NCBI GenBank assembly: GCA_902761035.1
Contig: CACWIW010000007.1
Span: forward strand, 1 to 56,746
DNA length: 56,746 nucleotides
Reading direction: 5' to 3'
Source: an uncultured bacterium
GTDB lineage: Bacteria > Verrucomicrobiota > Kiritimatiellia > RFP12 > UBA1067
The position numbers were made by a program, and so were the translations under genes. Shown piece after piece: positions 8,448 to 17,058 of the stretch (position 1 is its first letter; every line of letters starts with the position of its first letter). The notes beneath the pieces are model-generated. The model had not been told where the DNA came from. It ran no database searches and saw only the letters and a program-made list of their open reading frames with translations.

Positions 8448-8705
8448 TTAGACGAAGTTCGGCATCGGCGGCGGTGCGTAGGCGAAGACGCTGCGGAACA
8501 GTTTTCCCAGCGCATCGTCGCGCGTGGAAACATCCGCCTCCGTCACGGCGTCGACCTCCTCCGTGCCCGTGAAGTCGGGAAACTCGCGTTTCGTGACGGT
8601 CACGGTGTTGGACTGGTCCCGCGCGGCGTCGTCCGTCGCCCGCACTGAGGCGGGCTGGAACTGCATCTGCGCAGGGATTGAGTTCGTGTCAAGGCGGATA
8701 TTCAT
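8448..8705 (-). CDS. Small unrecognised protein after SctE
   Basis: 85 residues, no membrane segment. The N-terminus is polar with several Asn, Gln and Thr (MNIRLDTNSIPAQMQ) and the C-terminus is hydrophobic and proline-rich (FAYAPPPMPNF). A ribosome-binding site (AAAGGAA) precedes ATG 8705. It lies 38 bp after sctE and 12 bp before the 563-residue gene. Small proteins at this place in T3SS operons can be needle, inner rod or secreted accessory proteins, but I see no needle/rod signature, so the function stays open. Confidence 0.7.
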   Translation of the reverse strand: MNIRLDTNSIPAQMQFQPASVRATDDAARDQSNTVTVTKREFPDFTGTEEVDAVTEADVSTRDDALGKLFRSVFAYAPPPMPNFV

Positions 8706-8743
8706 TTTAGAGTTCCTTTCTGCTTCTGCTATTTGCCGAGGCT

Positions 8744-9817
8744 TTAGATCATCTGGGTCATGTTCTCGACGATCATGTTGCCCGTGTCGGTCTTGCTCTG
8801 GATGATCGCGACGAGCTGGGAGAACAGGGCCTGGATCTGGTTCATGATCTGCTCCAGCTCCTCTTCGGACTCCTCGAGCAGCTGCTGGATGACGGCCATG
8901 TAGCGGTTGACGTCGGAAACCTCCGCGCTCGCCTCGGACGCCTTGTAGTTGAGGCTGGTCTGCACGCCGCCTGTGGCAGCGCCGGCGAGTCCCATCCCTA
9001 TGTTGACGACCTGCGTGGCGAACAGCGCGATCTTCGCGGTGTTGGAGATCGTGTCGGCCGTTGCCTTGGCCGCGCTCACGGCGGACATGCCGATTCCGAC
9101 GCCGGCCGATGCGAGGCCCAGCACCACGAAGATGGCCGAATAGATGCCGGCCGCCCAGGCTTTTGCGTCGGCCTTGCTCAGTCCGAAGTTCTTCTGCAAG
9201 GATTCCGCCATCTTGTCGATGATCTTGTCCGCCGCGCCCGTCTCGCTCAACACGAGCTGCGTAACGGCAAGAGCCGCGCCTGCGATCGCGAAGCCGGCCG
9301 CGGCGCCGCCCGTGACGGCCGTCACCACGATGGCTGCCACGACTGCGACGATTGCGCCGAGCCAGCCGAGTATACGGCTCGCCTTGGCGGCTTTCTCGGC
9401 CTTCTTGGCCGCCTTGATCGACTCGTCGATCTTATCCAGGCGCGTGCGGTGCTCCTTGTCCATGACGCCCTGCTGGTTCTCGATGCGGGCCCGCGCCATT
9501 TCGCTCTGGCGCTGGTCGTTGTCCAGCTGCAGGAACGCCACGAGCCTCTCGAGGTCCTGAAGGAGGGCCTTGGGGTCCTCGGGGTCGTCAAGCACGGGCA
9601 CGCCCGTGGTGCCGCTCGCGCCGGTCGTCTGCTGGGTCTGGGCCTTGTTCGTCGTCAAGACCGTGATCGCCCGCTGGGCGAGGGACGTGATCTCCCGCGT
9701 GAGGGTGGTCGTCTTGTCCTTGACCTTGCCGTCGTTGCTGCCACCGGCCAGCTGCGCTGCGGTCTGCGTGTTGCCGATTGGCATACGCGCGTTTGGATCT
9801 ATTGTCATGTTGCTCAT
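8744..9817 (-). CDS. sctE: T3SS hydrophobic translocator, SctE (SipB/YopB/IpaB)-like
   Basis: 357 residues. The layout is that of large translocon pore proteins: a polar N-terminus; a coiled-coil region near 85-150 (rich in Glu, Lys, Arg); a Gly/Ala-rich hydrophobic region near 150-195 (IVAVVAAIVVTAVTGGAAAG); a second near 215-250 (AIFVVLGLASAGVGIGMSA); and a C-terminal amphipathic region. Family members are secreted and insert into the host membrane. A class II chaperone gene lies immediately upstream (9888-10379), as usual for translocators. It has its own predicted ECF-type promoter at 9848-9874. Sequence divergence makes the exact subtype uncertain. Confidence 0.75.
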   Translation of the reverse strand: MSNMTIDPNARMPIGNTQTAAQLAGGSNDGKVKDKTTTLTREITSLAQRAITVLTTNKAQTQQTTGASGTTGVPVLDDPEDPKALLQDLERLVAFLQLDNDQRQSEMARARIENQQGVMDKEHRTRLDKIDESIKAAKKAEKAAKASRILGWLGAIVAVVAAIVVTAVTGGAAAGFAIAGAALAVTQLVLSETGAADKIIDKMAESLQKNFGLSKADAKAWAAGIYSAIFVVLGLASAGVGIGMSAVSAAKATADTISNTAKIALFATQVVNIGMGLAGAATGGVQTSLNYKASEASAEVSDVNRYMAVIQQLLEESEEELEQIMNQIQALFSQLVAIIQSKTDTGNMIVENMTQMI

Positions 9818-9847
9818 TTTTTGTACCTCCGTTTTCTCTTTGCCCTG

Positions 9848-9874
9848 TTTACGCGCAACCTACGGAAAGGTTAC
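9848..9874 (-). promoter_or_regulatory. Predicted ECF-sigma-type promoter for sctE
   Basis: On the minus strand: GTAACC (9874-9869), exactly 15 bp, then CGTAAA (9853-9848). It is nearly the same as the element at 12818-12844 before the first translocator gene. The AAC-containing -35 and CGT -10 are typical of ECF sigma factors. Transcription would start about 20-25 nt before the sctE ATG. Confidence 0.6.
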
Positions 9875-9887
9875 GCCCCCGGTACAA

Positions 9888-10379
9888 TTATCCTAAGATT
9901 TTTTTCTTCAGCGCCTCCGCCTTGGCGCGGAACTCCTTCGTCACCTCGTCCTGGCCGTTGCAGTACTCGAGCAGCGTCTCGAGCGAGGCGAGCGCGTCGT
10001 CCTTCTGCCCGAGCGCGAGGTAGCATTCCGCCACGTAGTACTGGGGCTTGGGGCCGTGGATGTCGAGCATGGCGGCCTGCACGTAGGCGGCCTTCGCCTT
10101 CTCGAAGTTCTTCTTCACCTGCTGCACCGCCCCGGCGGCCAGCCAGTACTTCGGCTCCAGGTGGTCGAACATCACGAGGAAGGAGAAGACCTTCTCGGCG
10201 TCGTCGTACCGGCCCGTGTTGTAGAAGCCGAGACCCATCTGGTACACTGCGTTCAGCTCGCGGGGCGTGATGCCCTTGAGCTCTCCAAGCGTCGCTCCGT
10301 CCTGAAAGAGCTTCTTCGCCACGTCCTTGATTTCATTGTCAAGTTCCTCGGCAAGTTTCGTGTTGGTGTTTTCGCTCAT
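9888..10379 (-). CDS. Class II T3SS chaperone, SycD/LcrH/SicA-like (TPR)
   Basis: A 163-residue cytosolic protein with three tandem TPR motifs, as in SycD/IpgC/SicA: helices around NAVYQMGLGFYNTGRYDDA (residues about 43-61), YWLAAGAVQQVKKNFEKA and YYVAECYLALGQKDDA. Length matches the family (150-170). These chaperones bind the two translocators before export and may act in regulation. The gene lies between the two translocator genes and shares their orientation, which strengthens the call. The start has a good AGGAA site. Confidence 0.85.
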   Translation of the reverse strand: MSENTNTKLAEELDNEIKDVAKKLFQDGATLGELKGITPRELNAVYQMGLGFYNTGRYDDAEKVFSFLVMFDHLEPKYWLAAGAVQQVKKNFEKAKAAYVQAAMLDIHGPKPQYYVAECYLALGQKDDALASLETLLEYCNGQDEVTKEFRAKAEALKKKILG

Positions 10380-10431
10380 TTTCTGGTTCCTTTCTGTTGG
10401 GTTTTAACTGGTGAAAAAATGACTCTGCCGG

Positions 10432-11232
10432 TCAGACCGATTCAATGCGCTTCTCCACGATCTCATCGCGGATGTCCTCGACGGCCTTCTCCAGGGACTC
10501 GCGCACGACATCGAGGGTAGTGGGGATCTTCTTGCCCTTCTGCTCATCGTCCTCGACCCTCGCCTCGGACGGGGTCGCATCGCTCGCCGAGATGGAGATC
10601 GCGGCCAGCACCAGCACGAGTGCGGGGTAGTCGAGCTTGGCGAGCAGGGCGGTGAGATCGTCGCTGTATCCCGTGATCTCCTTCTCCGCGTCCCTGATGT
10701 CCGCGTCGATCTTCGCGATCTCCGCCTCCAGCGTGGCGACCTGGGCCTGGGCGGCGGCGAGACGTTTCTGGGCGGCCTCCACCGCAGCCTCGTCGCCGGC
10801 CTGCTCGGCCGCCCTCAGATCATCCTGCGCGTCGGACTCCAGCTGGCGCTTCGTCTCAATCGCCTTCTTGCGTTCCGCGGACGTGGTCCTCTCGCGCTCG
10901 ACCGCCGCCTCCAGCGCGTCGATCTGCATCTGCATCGCGCTGACCTGCGCCTGCTGGGAGGCCGTGAGATCCGCCATCGCGGAGAGGTGGCCCAGTACCG
11001 CGCTCAGCTGCAGGTGGGCGAGCTGGACCTTTTTGTCCTCCTGCTCTGCGCGGACCTGCGCCAGAAGCTTCTGAAGGTCGCCGGTGATCGCGCTGCTCAC
11101 GCGCACGTTGTCGCCGCCGAGGATCGGACGCAGGACGCGCTCAGCGGCGGCCCCCACCCCGCCGCCTTCAGATGACAGGTCGCGCGCCTGCGCCGTCTCT
11201 GCGATGATTGCGTTGCTAAGAGATATATCCAT
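10432..11232 (-). CDS. Coiled-coil protein between the translocator genes (candidate secreted protein)
   Basis: 266 residues. A long, strongly predicted coiled coil spans about residues 60-200, rich in Ala, Glu, Gln and Lys (AQKRLAAAQAQVATLEAE). A weak hydrophobic patch follows (PALVLVLAAISIS). There is no Sec signal peptide. ATG 11232 is preferred over an upstream in-frame start because GGGAG lies 7 nt before it. Needle-tip and translocator-associated proteins often are coiled coils of this size and lie here, so a tip (SctA) or accessory translocator role is possible; no family motif confirms it. Confidence 0.75.
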   Translation of the reverse strand: MDISLSNAIIAETAQARDLSSEGGGVGAAAERVLRPILGGDNVRVSSAITGDLQKLLAQVRAEQEDKKVQLAHLQLSAVLGHLSAMADLTASQQAQVSAMQMQIDALEAAVERERTTSAERKKAIETKRQLESDAQDDLRAAEQAGDEAAVEAAQKRLAAAQAQVATLEAEIAKIDADIRDAEKEITGYSDDLTALLAKLDYPALVLVLAAISISASDATPSEARVEDDEQKGKKIPTTLDVVRESLEKAVEDIRDEIVEKRIESV

Positions 11233-11260
11233 TGTCTTTCTCCCTTCTTTTTGCAATTTA

Positions 11261-12778
11261 TTAGGCGCGGATCGCCTCCATCAACGAATCGTTTTCTGCG
11301 GACAGCACGGCCTGCATGAGCTGGATGACCGCCTGGATGACCGTCTCGGCCTGCGAGAAGAGGTCCTTGATCTGGTCGAGCTGCTCGTTGTGCTGCGTCT
11401 GCTCCGCGCCTTCCATCGTCGCCTTGGCCTGCACCATCTGGCTGATCATGTTGCCGGAGGCGTTGGCCATCTGCGTGAGGCTCATCTGAAGCTGCTGGAT
11501 GCCCATCCAGCGGTTCATCATCTTCTGTGAGCCCATGTACTTGTTGTCCAGTTCCATCGCGCGCTTGGCGAAGTCGTACTTGTTCTGCGCGACCGAGAGG
11601 TCGAGGTTCTTCGTGGAGTCGGAGGCGTGGTCGGCCTTCAACTTTGCCGTGTAGGCGCGCAGGTAGGTGTTCTCCTGCTTGAGGGCCGTCACGTCCTCGC
11701 CCAGCCCCTCCTTGGTATTGATCTCGACCTCGTTGGCCTTCAGCTGCGTGTCCAGCTTGTCGAAGAAGCTCTTCTCGATCGAGGCGCGGTTCTGCTTGGC
11801 CGCCAGCACCTCGTTGCTCGCATTGTCGTAGGCGTCCACCTTGGCCTGGATCGCCTCCTGCGAGGCGGGAGGCTGCTGGTTGCGGATGGCGTTCAGCTCG
11901 TCGCCCGCCGTGTCCTGCGCCTGCTCCGCAGTCCGGAGGCGCGTGTCCGCCGCCGTGATGTCCCGGACGAAGTCCGTCTTTGCGGCGCCGAACTGCTGGT
12001 TCACCTTGTCAATGATGTTCTGCGGCGTCTTCGCCGTAACGGACTGGAGGTTCGCCTCCGCCGCCGCCGGGCTGGAGGCGAGCTGCGCCGTCTTCAGGTT
12101 TTCCATTGGCGTGTTCAGATTCTTCGCCGCATTGGTCTGCTGGTCGAACGCCTTGCCCTGCTTGTACATGGCCAAGCCGCTCATGATGCCCGACACGACG
12201 GCCGAGGCGATGCCGAACCCGAGTGAGATGATCGCCGCGCTGCGGATGTCGGCAGCCTGCTGCTTGATGGAGTTCTGTACCTGCTGGTTCTCGACGAGAC
12301 GGATCTCGCGCGACGTGTCGCGCTGTTTCTGGGCCACTTCCACCATGATGGCCATCAGTTTGTAGAGGTCGAAGAGCGCCTTGGACGTGTTCACGGTGTT
12401 CGCCGAGGTCGGATTCGCCCCCGAGGCGGAGAGGGCTGCCTCGAGCTTGGTAATCGCGTCTTTCAGCTGCGCGCTGAGAGTACCGTCGGCCGCAATGGAC
12501 CCGGAGGCCGACAACTCGGTAGCCACGGCTATGATCTTGTCCGCCAGCGTCTTGAGCGCTGCGGTATCCGGCGCCCCGTCGACCGTACCGAGGTTCGGAA
12601 CGGACACATTCACCGACTGCGTATTCGTACCGTCGTTGACGGTAATGGTTATCTGACCTTTATCGAGGTCAATCGTGCCGTTTTTGACGTTTCCAGTACT
12701 ATTCGTCTCAAGCAATTTTGCCAGATTTTCCCAGTTCTGAATGCCCTGGAGGCTGGTGTTTGTGTTAACGTTGATCAT
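11261..12778 (-). CDS. T3SS translocator, SctB-like, first gene of the operon
   Basis: 505 residues. The polar N-terminus contains beta-type repeats of Thr, Asn and Asp (residues about 1-75). Helical regions follow, then one hydrophobic Gly/Ala segment near residues 180-205 (SLGFGIASAVVSGIMSGLAM), and long coiled-coil regions in the C-terminal half. A single hydrophobic segment flanked by coiled coils is the plan of SipC/YopD-type small translocators, although this protein is longer. ATG 12778 has AAGGAG 8 nt upstream; a further 20 codons upstream lie inside the promoter and are unlikely to be translated. The predicted ECF-type promoter at 12818-12844 drives it. Confidence 0.65.
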   Translation of the reverse strand: MINVNTNTSLQGIQNWENLAKLLETNSTGNVKNGTIDLDKGQITITVNDGTNTQSVNVSVPNLGTVDGAPDTAALKTLADKIIAVATELSASGSIAADGTLSAQLKDAITKLEAALSASGANPTSANTVNTSKALFDLYKLMAIMVEVAQKQRDTSREIRLVENQQVQNSIKQQAADIRSAAIISLGFGIASAVVSGIMSGLAMYKQGKAFDQQTNAAKNLNTPMENLKTAQLASSPAAAEANLQSVTAKTPQNIIDKVNQQFGAAKTDFVRDITAADTRLRTAEQAQDTAGDELNAIRNQQPPASQEAIQAKVDAYDNASNEVLAAKQNRASIEKSFFDKLDTQLKANEVEINTKEGLGEDVTALKQENTYLRAYTAKLKADHASDSTKNLDLSVAQNKYDFAKRAMELDNKYMGSQKMMNRWMGIQQLQMSLTQMANASGNMISQMVQAKATMEGAEQTQHNEQLDQIKDLFSQAETVIQAVIQLMQAVLSAENDSLMEAIRA

Positions 12779-12817
12779 TTTGTTGCTCCTTCTTTGAAAA
12801 GTTGTTTGGTTGCCCCG

Positions 12818-12844
12818 TATACGCACCTCCCAAGACAAGGTTAC
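12818..12844 (-). promoter_or_regulatory. Predicted ECF-sigma-type promoter for the T3SS operon
   Basis: On the minus strand: GTAACC (12844-12839), 15 bp, CGTATA (12823-12818). It matches the element at 9848-9874 in both hexamers and in spacer length. Downstream bases are also similar (GGGGCAA against AGGGCAA). The predicted start lies about 30 nt before the translocator ATG. Confidence 0.65.
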
Positions 12845-12911
12845 AGAATTTTTTCAAAAATTAATTTCCAGCGTAATTGCGCGAATCGGGGTAGATTGTT
12901 ACCGGGCAGCA

Positions 12912-14735
12912 TCATGCGAACAGCCCCTGTAGTTTTTCAAGTGTTATTGGCTTGAGGAGGATTCCCGTGAAACCGCTTGCTTCGGGCTGGCCGCGCGCCT
13001 CTACGTCGGCGGTGAGGAGATAGACAGGGAGGTGCGAGAGCCTTGCGTCGGCGCGGATGGCGTTTACCAGTCCGTAGCCGTCCATCTCCGGCATCCAGAG
13101 GTCTGAAAGCACGATGTCGAAATCGCCATTGCCCTCCAGCACCGCAAGGGCATCGCGTCCGTTCTGCGCCATCACGACCTCGGGCACGCCGCTTTTAGCC
13201 AGCATGGCCTTGAGCACCGCACGGTTGACGGGGGAGTCGTCCACGACGAGGACGCGGGACGGGGTATGCCCAAAGTGTGCAACCCCTTCCGAATGCCTGG
13301 CTGGAGGATTGACAGTTCTGACGTTTTGGAACGTGACCGTGAAGGTCGAGCCCTCGCCGACCTTGGAGACGATTTCCAGATTCCCGCCCATGAGCGCGGC
13401 GAGCCTCTGGCATATAGGCAGGCCGAGCCCCGTGCCGTCGCGGTGGTTCCTGTCGGCCAGCTGGACGAACGGCTGGAGGATGCGGGCGATGTCCTCTTCC
13501 GAAATGCCCTTGCCCGTGTCCGCCACCGAGAGCGACAGCGTGCCGTCCTGCCAGACGACGCGTACCGTGATCGTGCCGTGGTCCGTGTATTTGTACGCAT
13601 TCGACAGCAGGTTGAAGAGAATCTGGCGGATGCGCTGCGGATCCACGCTGACCCACGGCATTTCCCCGATTTCGGTTTTCAATGCCAGCGACTTGCGCTG
13701 ACGTGCGACTTCGCACGCCGCAATGATTTCGCGGGCGAGCGTCGGGATGTCTGTCGGCTCCTCGACGATCTCCAGCTTCCGGCTTTCCAGCTTCGAAAGG
13801 TCGAGGATGTCGTCCACGAGTCGCAAGAGGACCTTTCCGCTGGAACGGATAGATGAAATGCAGCGCGAGCGCTCGTCCTCGTCCCCCACGCCCTTTTCAA
13901 GCAGTTCGGAAAAGCCGATAATGGCGTTGAGCGGCGTGCGGATGTCGTGCGAAACGCTTGAGAAGAACAGGCTCTTTGCCTGAGTCGCCGTGCGCTCGGC
14001 TTCGAGCTGCGCCTCGTAGCTGCGCGCGAGCAGCTCCTGCCGGTGCATCTCGTCGCGTTCGTCCTCGACCACGAACACGTGCAGGAAGCAGCATCCGAAG
14101 AGACACCCGATCGAGTAGAGCGGAATCAGCGGGTCGCAGAGCTGGATCAGGATCGCCGCCGTCATCGAGACTCCGAATGCGAACACCATCTTGTTGTGCC
14201 GGCGCGTCTTGCCCTCAGTGCGAAACACCTTGTGCAGCGTCATCGCGGAGGCGATCGCGTTGAACGCGGCCAGCAGCGCGAACGCCAGCTGGCGCAACGG
14301 CCCGGCGGTGTATACACACCGAGAATCGATCGTGAAGAAAATGCCGGTGAACCCGTTCATCAAAAGTGCAGCTATGAAGAACGCCATCATTCCGCGCCCC
14401 GACCATAGCAGGTACGCGCGCGCCTTGCCCTCCAGGTCCAGATACGTTGCCGCGAAGCGCGTCCACGTAAGAACGGAAAGCGCCATGGCGACGAAGAACA
14501 CGAACGTATCGGCGTATAGGACGCGCGGCCATTTAAACGCTGCGAACACGCCCCACAGGACGTCCGTTACGAAGAAGACCGACAGATAGACGAGGAAATG
14601 CCTGAACTCAAGCACGCCGACATGCGCCTTGTCACTTGGCCTATTGACAAGCTGATGCCAGTTGATTATCAGGTGAACGCACAGCGCGATGCCTGATACT
14701 ATTGAATAGAAATAGCCGTAGAAATAGTTGTGCAT
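12912..14735 (-). CDS. Hybrid histidine kinase with polytopic membrane sensor (7TM-like, HK, REC)
   Basis: 607 residues. The N-terminal 225 residues form about seven membrane helices with short loops. Then come a dimerisation domain with phospho-His near 263 (SVSHDIRTPLN), an ATPase domain (N-box NLLSNAYKYT, G1 ADTGKGIS, G2 GTGLGLPI) and a C-terminal receiver with phospho-Asp near 543 (LSDLWMPEMDG). There is no HPt domain, so the phosphate must go to a separate HPt protein; the only one nearby is at 16740-17048. The gene is divergent from the EPS operon. The AAGGAG site is 19 nt before ATG 14735, which is unusually far, but no better in-frame start exists. Confidence 0.92.
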   Translation of the reverse strand: MHNYFYGYFYSIVSGIALCVHLIINWHQLVNRPSDKAHVGVLEFRHFLVYLSVFFVTDVLWGVFAAFKWPRVLYADTFVFFVAMALSVLTWTRFAATYLDLEGKARAYLLWSGRGMMAFFIAALLMNGFTGIFFTIDSRCVYTAGPLRQLAFALLAAFNAIASAMTLHKVFRTEGKTRRHNKMVFAFGVSMTAAILIQLCDPLIPLYSIGCLFGCCFLHVFVVEDERDEMHRQELLARSYEAQLEAERTATQAKSLFFSSVSHDIRTPLNAIIGFSELLEKGVGDEDERSRCISSIRSSGKVLLRLVDDILDLSKLESRKLEIVEEPTDIPTLAREIIAACEVARQRKSLALKTEIGEMPWVSVDPQRIRQILFNLLSNAYKYTDHGTITVRVVWQDGTLSLSVADTGKGISEEDIARILQPFVQLADRNHRDGTGLGLPICQRLAALMGGNLEIVSKVGEGSTFTVTFQNVRTVNPPARHSEGVAHFGHTPSRVLVVDDSPVNRAVLKAMLAKSGVPEVVMAQNGRDALAVLEGNGDFDIVLSDLWMPEMDGYGLVNAIRADARLSHLPVYLLTADVEARGQPEASGFTGILLKPITLEKLQGLFA

Positions 14736-15056
14736 GACATGCCGTTCAGACGGACTCCTTCCAGTCTTCCAGATTCATTTCACACTATACCTTTTTAGTT
14801 GAACGCTGCCGCATATTTTACCACGCCATCTGGCGGGAAACAAGCCAATACTTCACACTTTACAGCAAGTGCTTGAATATGGTATCATATCCGCACGCAA
14901 TAATAGAGCCTACGGCAAGAGCCGGCAACGACGAAGCGAAGCCCTCCCAGCGATGCGCAAAAGGTATGTAACATGGGTATTTCTGGAGGGTCGGGTTTCG
15001 TCTCTGTTTGTATTGTAAAATTCTTGCCGCAGACTCTTTGGAAAGTGAGTTGAGAA
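14736..15056. other. Divergent intergenic region between kinase 12912 and the EPS operon
   Basis: 321 bp with no convincing gene. A minus-strand TATAGT (14784-14789) may serve the kinase. A plus-strand promoter lies at 14859-14888, leaving a leader of about 160 nt before 15057. The leader contains a G/C-rich segment near 14905-14960 with complementary stretches (GCCTACGGC, GAGCCGGC), but I could not match it to a known riboswitch. Traces of the TTTACAC repeat (TTCACACTATAC, TTCACACTTTACA) overlap the -10 of one promoter and the -35 of the other. Confidence 0.5.
14859..14888 (+). promoter_or_regulatory. Predicted sigma-70 promoter of the EPS/signalling operon
   Basis: TTTACA (14859-14864), an 18-bp spacer ending in TGG, TATCAT (14883-14888). 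The extended -10 and 18-bp spacer match other promoters here. It would drive a nearly gapless run of genes to 35904. Confidence 0.5.
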
Positions 15057-16736
15057 ATGGAGACAGTGGATCCGCTTGCAAAAAGCTCGGATTTGCAGGG
15101 CAAAACGGTGATTCTCGTCGTTGACGACGAGAAGGTCATCCGCATGTCCGTTTGCGCCCGGCTGAAGCGCGCAGGATACATGCCGGTGTCGGCCGGTTCC
15201 GTGGGCGAGGCCACGCAAATGCTGAAGTCGCATCCCCGCCTGTTCAGCGCCATCATCTCCGACATCATGCTCGGGGACATGGACGGGTTTGCGTTCCGCG
15301 ACATTGCGCGCGGCCTGGATTCTTCCATGCCGTTCTTCTTCATGACGGCGCTCGACCCGGAGGAGGGGAGCGGCTTCCTCAAGCGCATCCTGTCGGACCC
15401 CCTGAGCTTCTACCTGCCGAAGTCGGCCGGCACGGACGTGCTGCTGAAGCGCGTGCAGCGCATCGTGGCCTCGCGCCGCGTGGAGCGGTTCATCGAGCGC
15501 CAGATCGAGGAGACCCGGCAGTCGCTGAAACTCGCGGCGCACATCCAGCGGAGCATCCTGCCCGTGAGTTCATTCATGGACGAGCGGACGTTCTACACGG
15601 TCTGGTGGCAGCCGAAGGACATCGTCAGCGGCGACTTATACGAGGTGATTCCGTCGGGGAAGGACGCCTGCGTGTACGTGATCGGCGACATCCAGGGCCA
15701 CGGGACGAGCGCGGCGCTGGCTATGACGGCGGTACAGGCCTTCCTCAAGAACATGGCGCACGCCATCGATGCGCTGGGGAACGGCCCCGTGGAAATCGCC
15801 AACCTCCTGCAGGACTTCTTCCGGGACAACCTGGCCGACGTCTCGTACATGACCGCCCTGATCTGCCATTACGACTTCGCGCTCAACGAGGTCAAATGGC
15901 TGAGCTGCGGTGCGCCGAGCCTCATCATTTCGGACATGGAGTCCGGGGCGGGAGACATTGCAGAGAAAGGCGGACTGCCCATCGGCCTGTTCCCAGATAC
16001 CGTCTATACGGCCGACAACATGGCAACGGCCAAGCTCTCCAAGGACTCCGTGTGCATTGCCATGACGGACGGTGTCTTCGAGCTTTCGCAGGACGAGGAC
16101 GGCTCAGAAAAGATACCGGACGACCTTCTTCGCCGCCTGCGCGTTGAGCTCATACAGGAGTCCGTCCGAAATGGAACTGTCCTCGCGGCCGCAAGCAAGT
16201 TCATGCACGCCTGCCGGGAATTCGGATACGCCTATCTCCAGGACGACGTGACGATCTTCCTCTTTGGGCCGCGGAACATCCCGTGGGGAATCTTCGAGGC
16301 GACAATGCCGCTCTCGCCTGCAGCCCTCGACGAACTGTCCCAGAACATGGGCAGCTGGTGCCGCACGGCGGGCTGGAAGGACGACGACGTGAGCCGCGTG
16401 CAGCTGGTGCTTGAGGAGAAGGTGATGAACGTGTACGACCACGGCTTCGACGACGCGGACCGACTGCACGAAGTCGTCGGCGTGCGACTCATCAGGCGGA
16501 ATGCCAGCGTGGCCGACCTGTCCGTGTGGGACAACGGCACGCCGGAGCCAAGTCTGGCGGTCGCGGCCGGAGATTCCTCAACCGCCTTCGAGCTAATCAA
16601 CCGCCAGATGAGCAACCACGGTCGCGGAAGGCTTATGGTGCGAGAGCTGTGCTGCGGTATTGAGCGCAAGCTCTACGGACATCTCAACGAGACGATTTAC
16701 CATGTCAAACTGGCTGACTACCAGGAAAAGGAGTAA
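15057..16736 (+). CDS. Response regulator with PP2C phosphatase and RsbW-like kinase domains (HsbR-like)
   Basis: 559 residues. An N-terminal receiver (VILVVDDE; phospho-Asp in SDIMLGDMDG near residue 70) is followed by a SpoIIE/PP2C phosphatase (VSGDLYE, GDIQGHG, late QDDVTIF) and a C-terminal RsbW-like ATPase domain (N-box LEEKVMNVYDHG, then WDNGTPEP). The G2 loop GRGRLMV is weaker than the usual GxGL. The same three-domain order is found in HsbR of Pseudomonas aeruginosa, where phosphorylation by HptB switches the protein between phosphatase and kinase action on the STAS protein HsbA. An HPt gene follows 3 bp later and a STAS gene lies at 19723, so the same wiring is likely here. Confidence 0.9.
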   Translation: METVDPLAKSSDLQGKTVILVVDDEKVIRMSVCARLKRAGYMPVSAGSVGEATQMLKSHPRLFSAIISDIMLGDMDGFAFRDIARGLDSSMPFFFMTALDPEEGSGFLKRILSDPLSFYLPKSAGTDVLLKRVQRIVASRRVERFIERQIEETRQSLKLAAHIQRSILPVSSFMDERTFYTVWWQPKDIVSGDLYEVIPSGKDACVYVIGDIQGHGTSAALAMTAVQAFLKNMAHAIDALGNGPVEIANLLQDFFRDNLADVSYMTALICHYDFALNEVKWLSCGAPSLIISDMESGAGDIAEKGGLPIGLFPDTVYTADNMATAKLSKDSVCIAMTDGVFELSQDEDGSEKIPDDLLRRLRVELIQESVRNGTVLAAASKFMHACREFGYAYLQDDVTIFLFGPRNIPWGIFEATMPLSPAALDELSQNMGSWCRTAGWKDDDVSRVQLVLEEKVMNVYDHGFDDADRLHEVVGVRLIRRNASVADLSVWDNGTPEPSLAVAAGDSSTAFELINRQMSNHGRGRLMVRELCCGIERKLYGHLNETIYHVKLADYQEKE

Positions 16737-16739
16737 AAA

Positions 16740-17048
16740 ATGAAGGAATGCTGCAGAAAATACCTGAATGAGCAGTTCGGAGACGACGCGGAGGTAGTAG
16801 AAGCGATCTACGCCGAGTACGTCACCTCCGTCGACGCCAAAATGGCCGAGGCCGATACGGCACTGGCAGAAGGCGCATGGGACGCGCTAGACAAGGTGGC
16901 GCACGCCGTCAAGGGCAACTCGCTCGCCGCCGGCGACCAGCAGATGGCCGATGTGGCCATTGCGCTCCGAAACGCCGCCAAGCTGCAGGAACGCGACCAG
17001 GCGGGACAGCTCATCGCGGACATGAAGGCGCTCGCGAAACAGCTCTGA
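16740..17048 (+). CDS. Stand-alone HPt phosphotransfer protein (HptB-like)
   Basis: 102 residues, all helical, with the HPt phospho-His motif HAVKGN near residues 57-62. HPt proteins carry phosphate from a hybrid-kinase receiver to a response regulator. It starts 3 bp after the REC-PP2C-kinase gene with an AAAGGAG site, so the two are co-translated. It is the only HPt in the window, while five hybrid kinases lack one, which makes it the probable common node (inference). Confidence 0.9.
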   Translation: MKECCRKYLNEQFGDDAEVVEAIYAEYVTSVDAKMAEADTALAEGAWDALDKVAHAVKGNSLAAGDQQMADVAIALRNAAKLQERDQAGQLIADMKALAKQL

Positions 17049-17058
17049 CGGCGCAGCC

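Noticed and set aside
14889..15056. Possible riboswitch (for example c-di-GMP) in the leader of the EPS operon
   Set aside because: Some complementary G/C-rich stretches exist, but the conserved core bases of known classes were not found.
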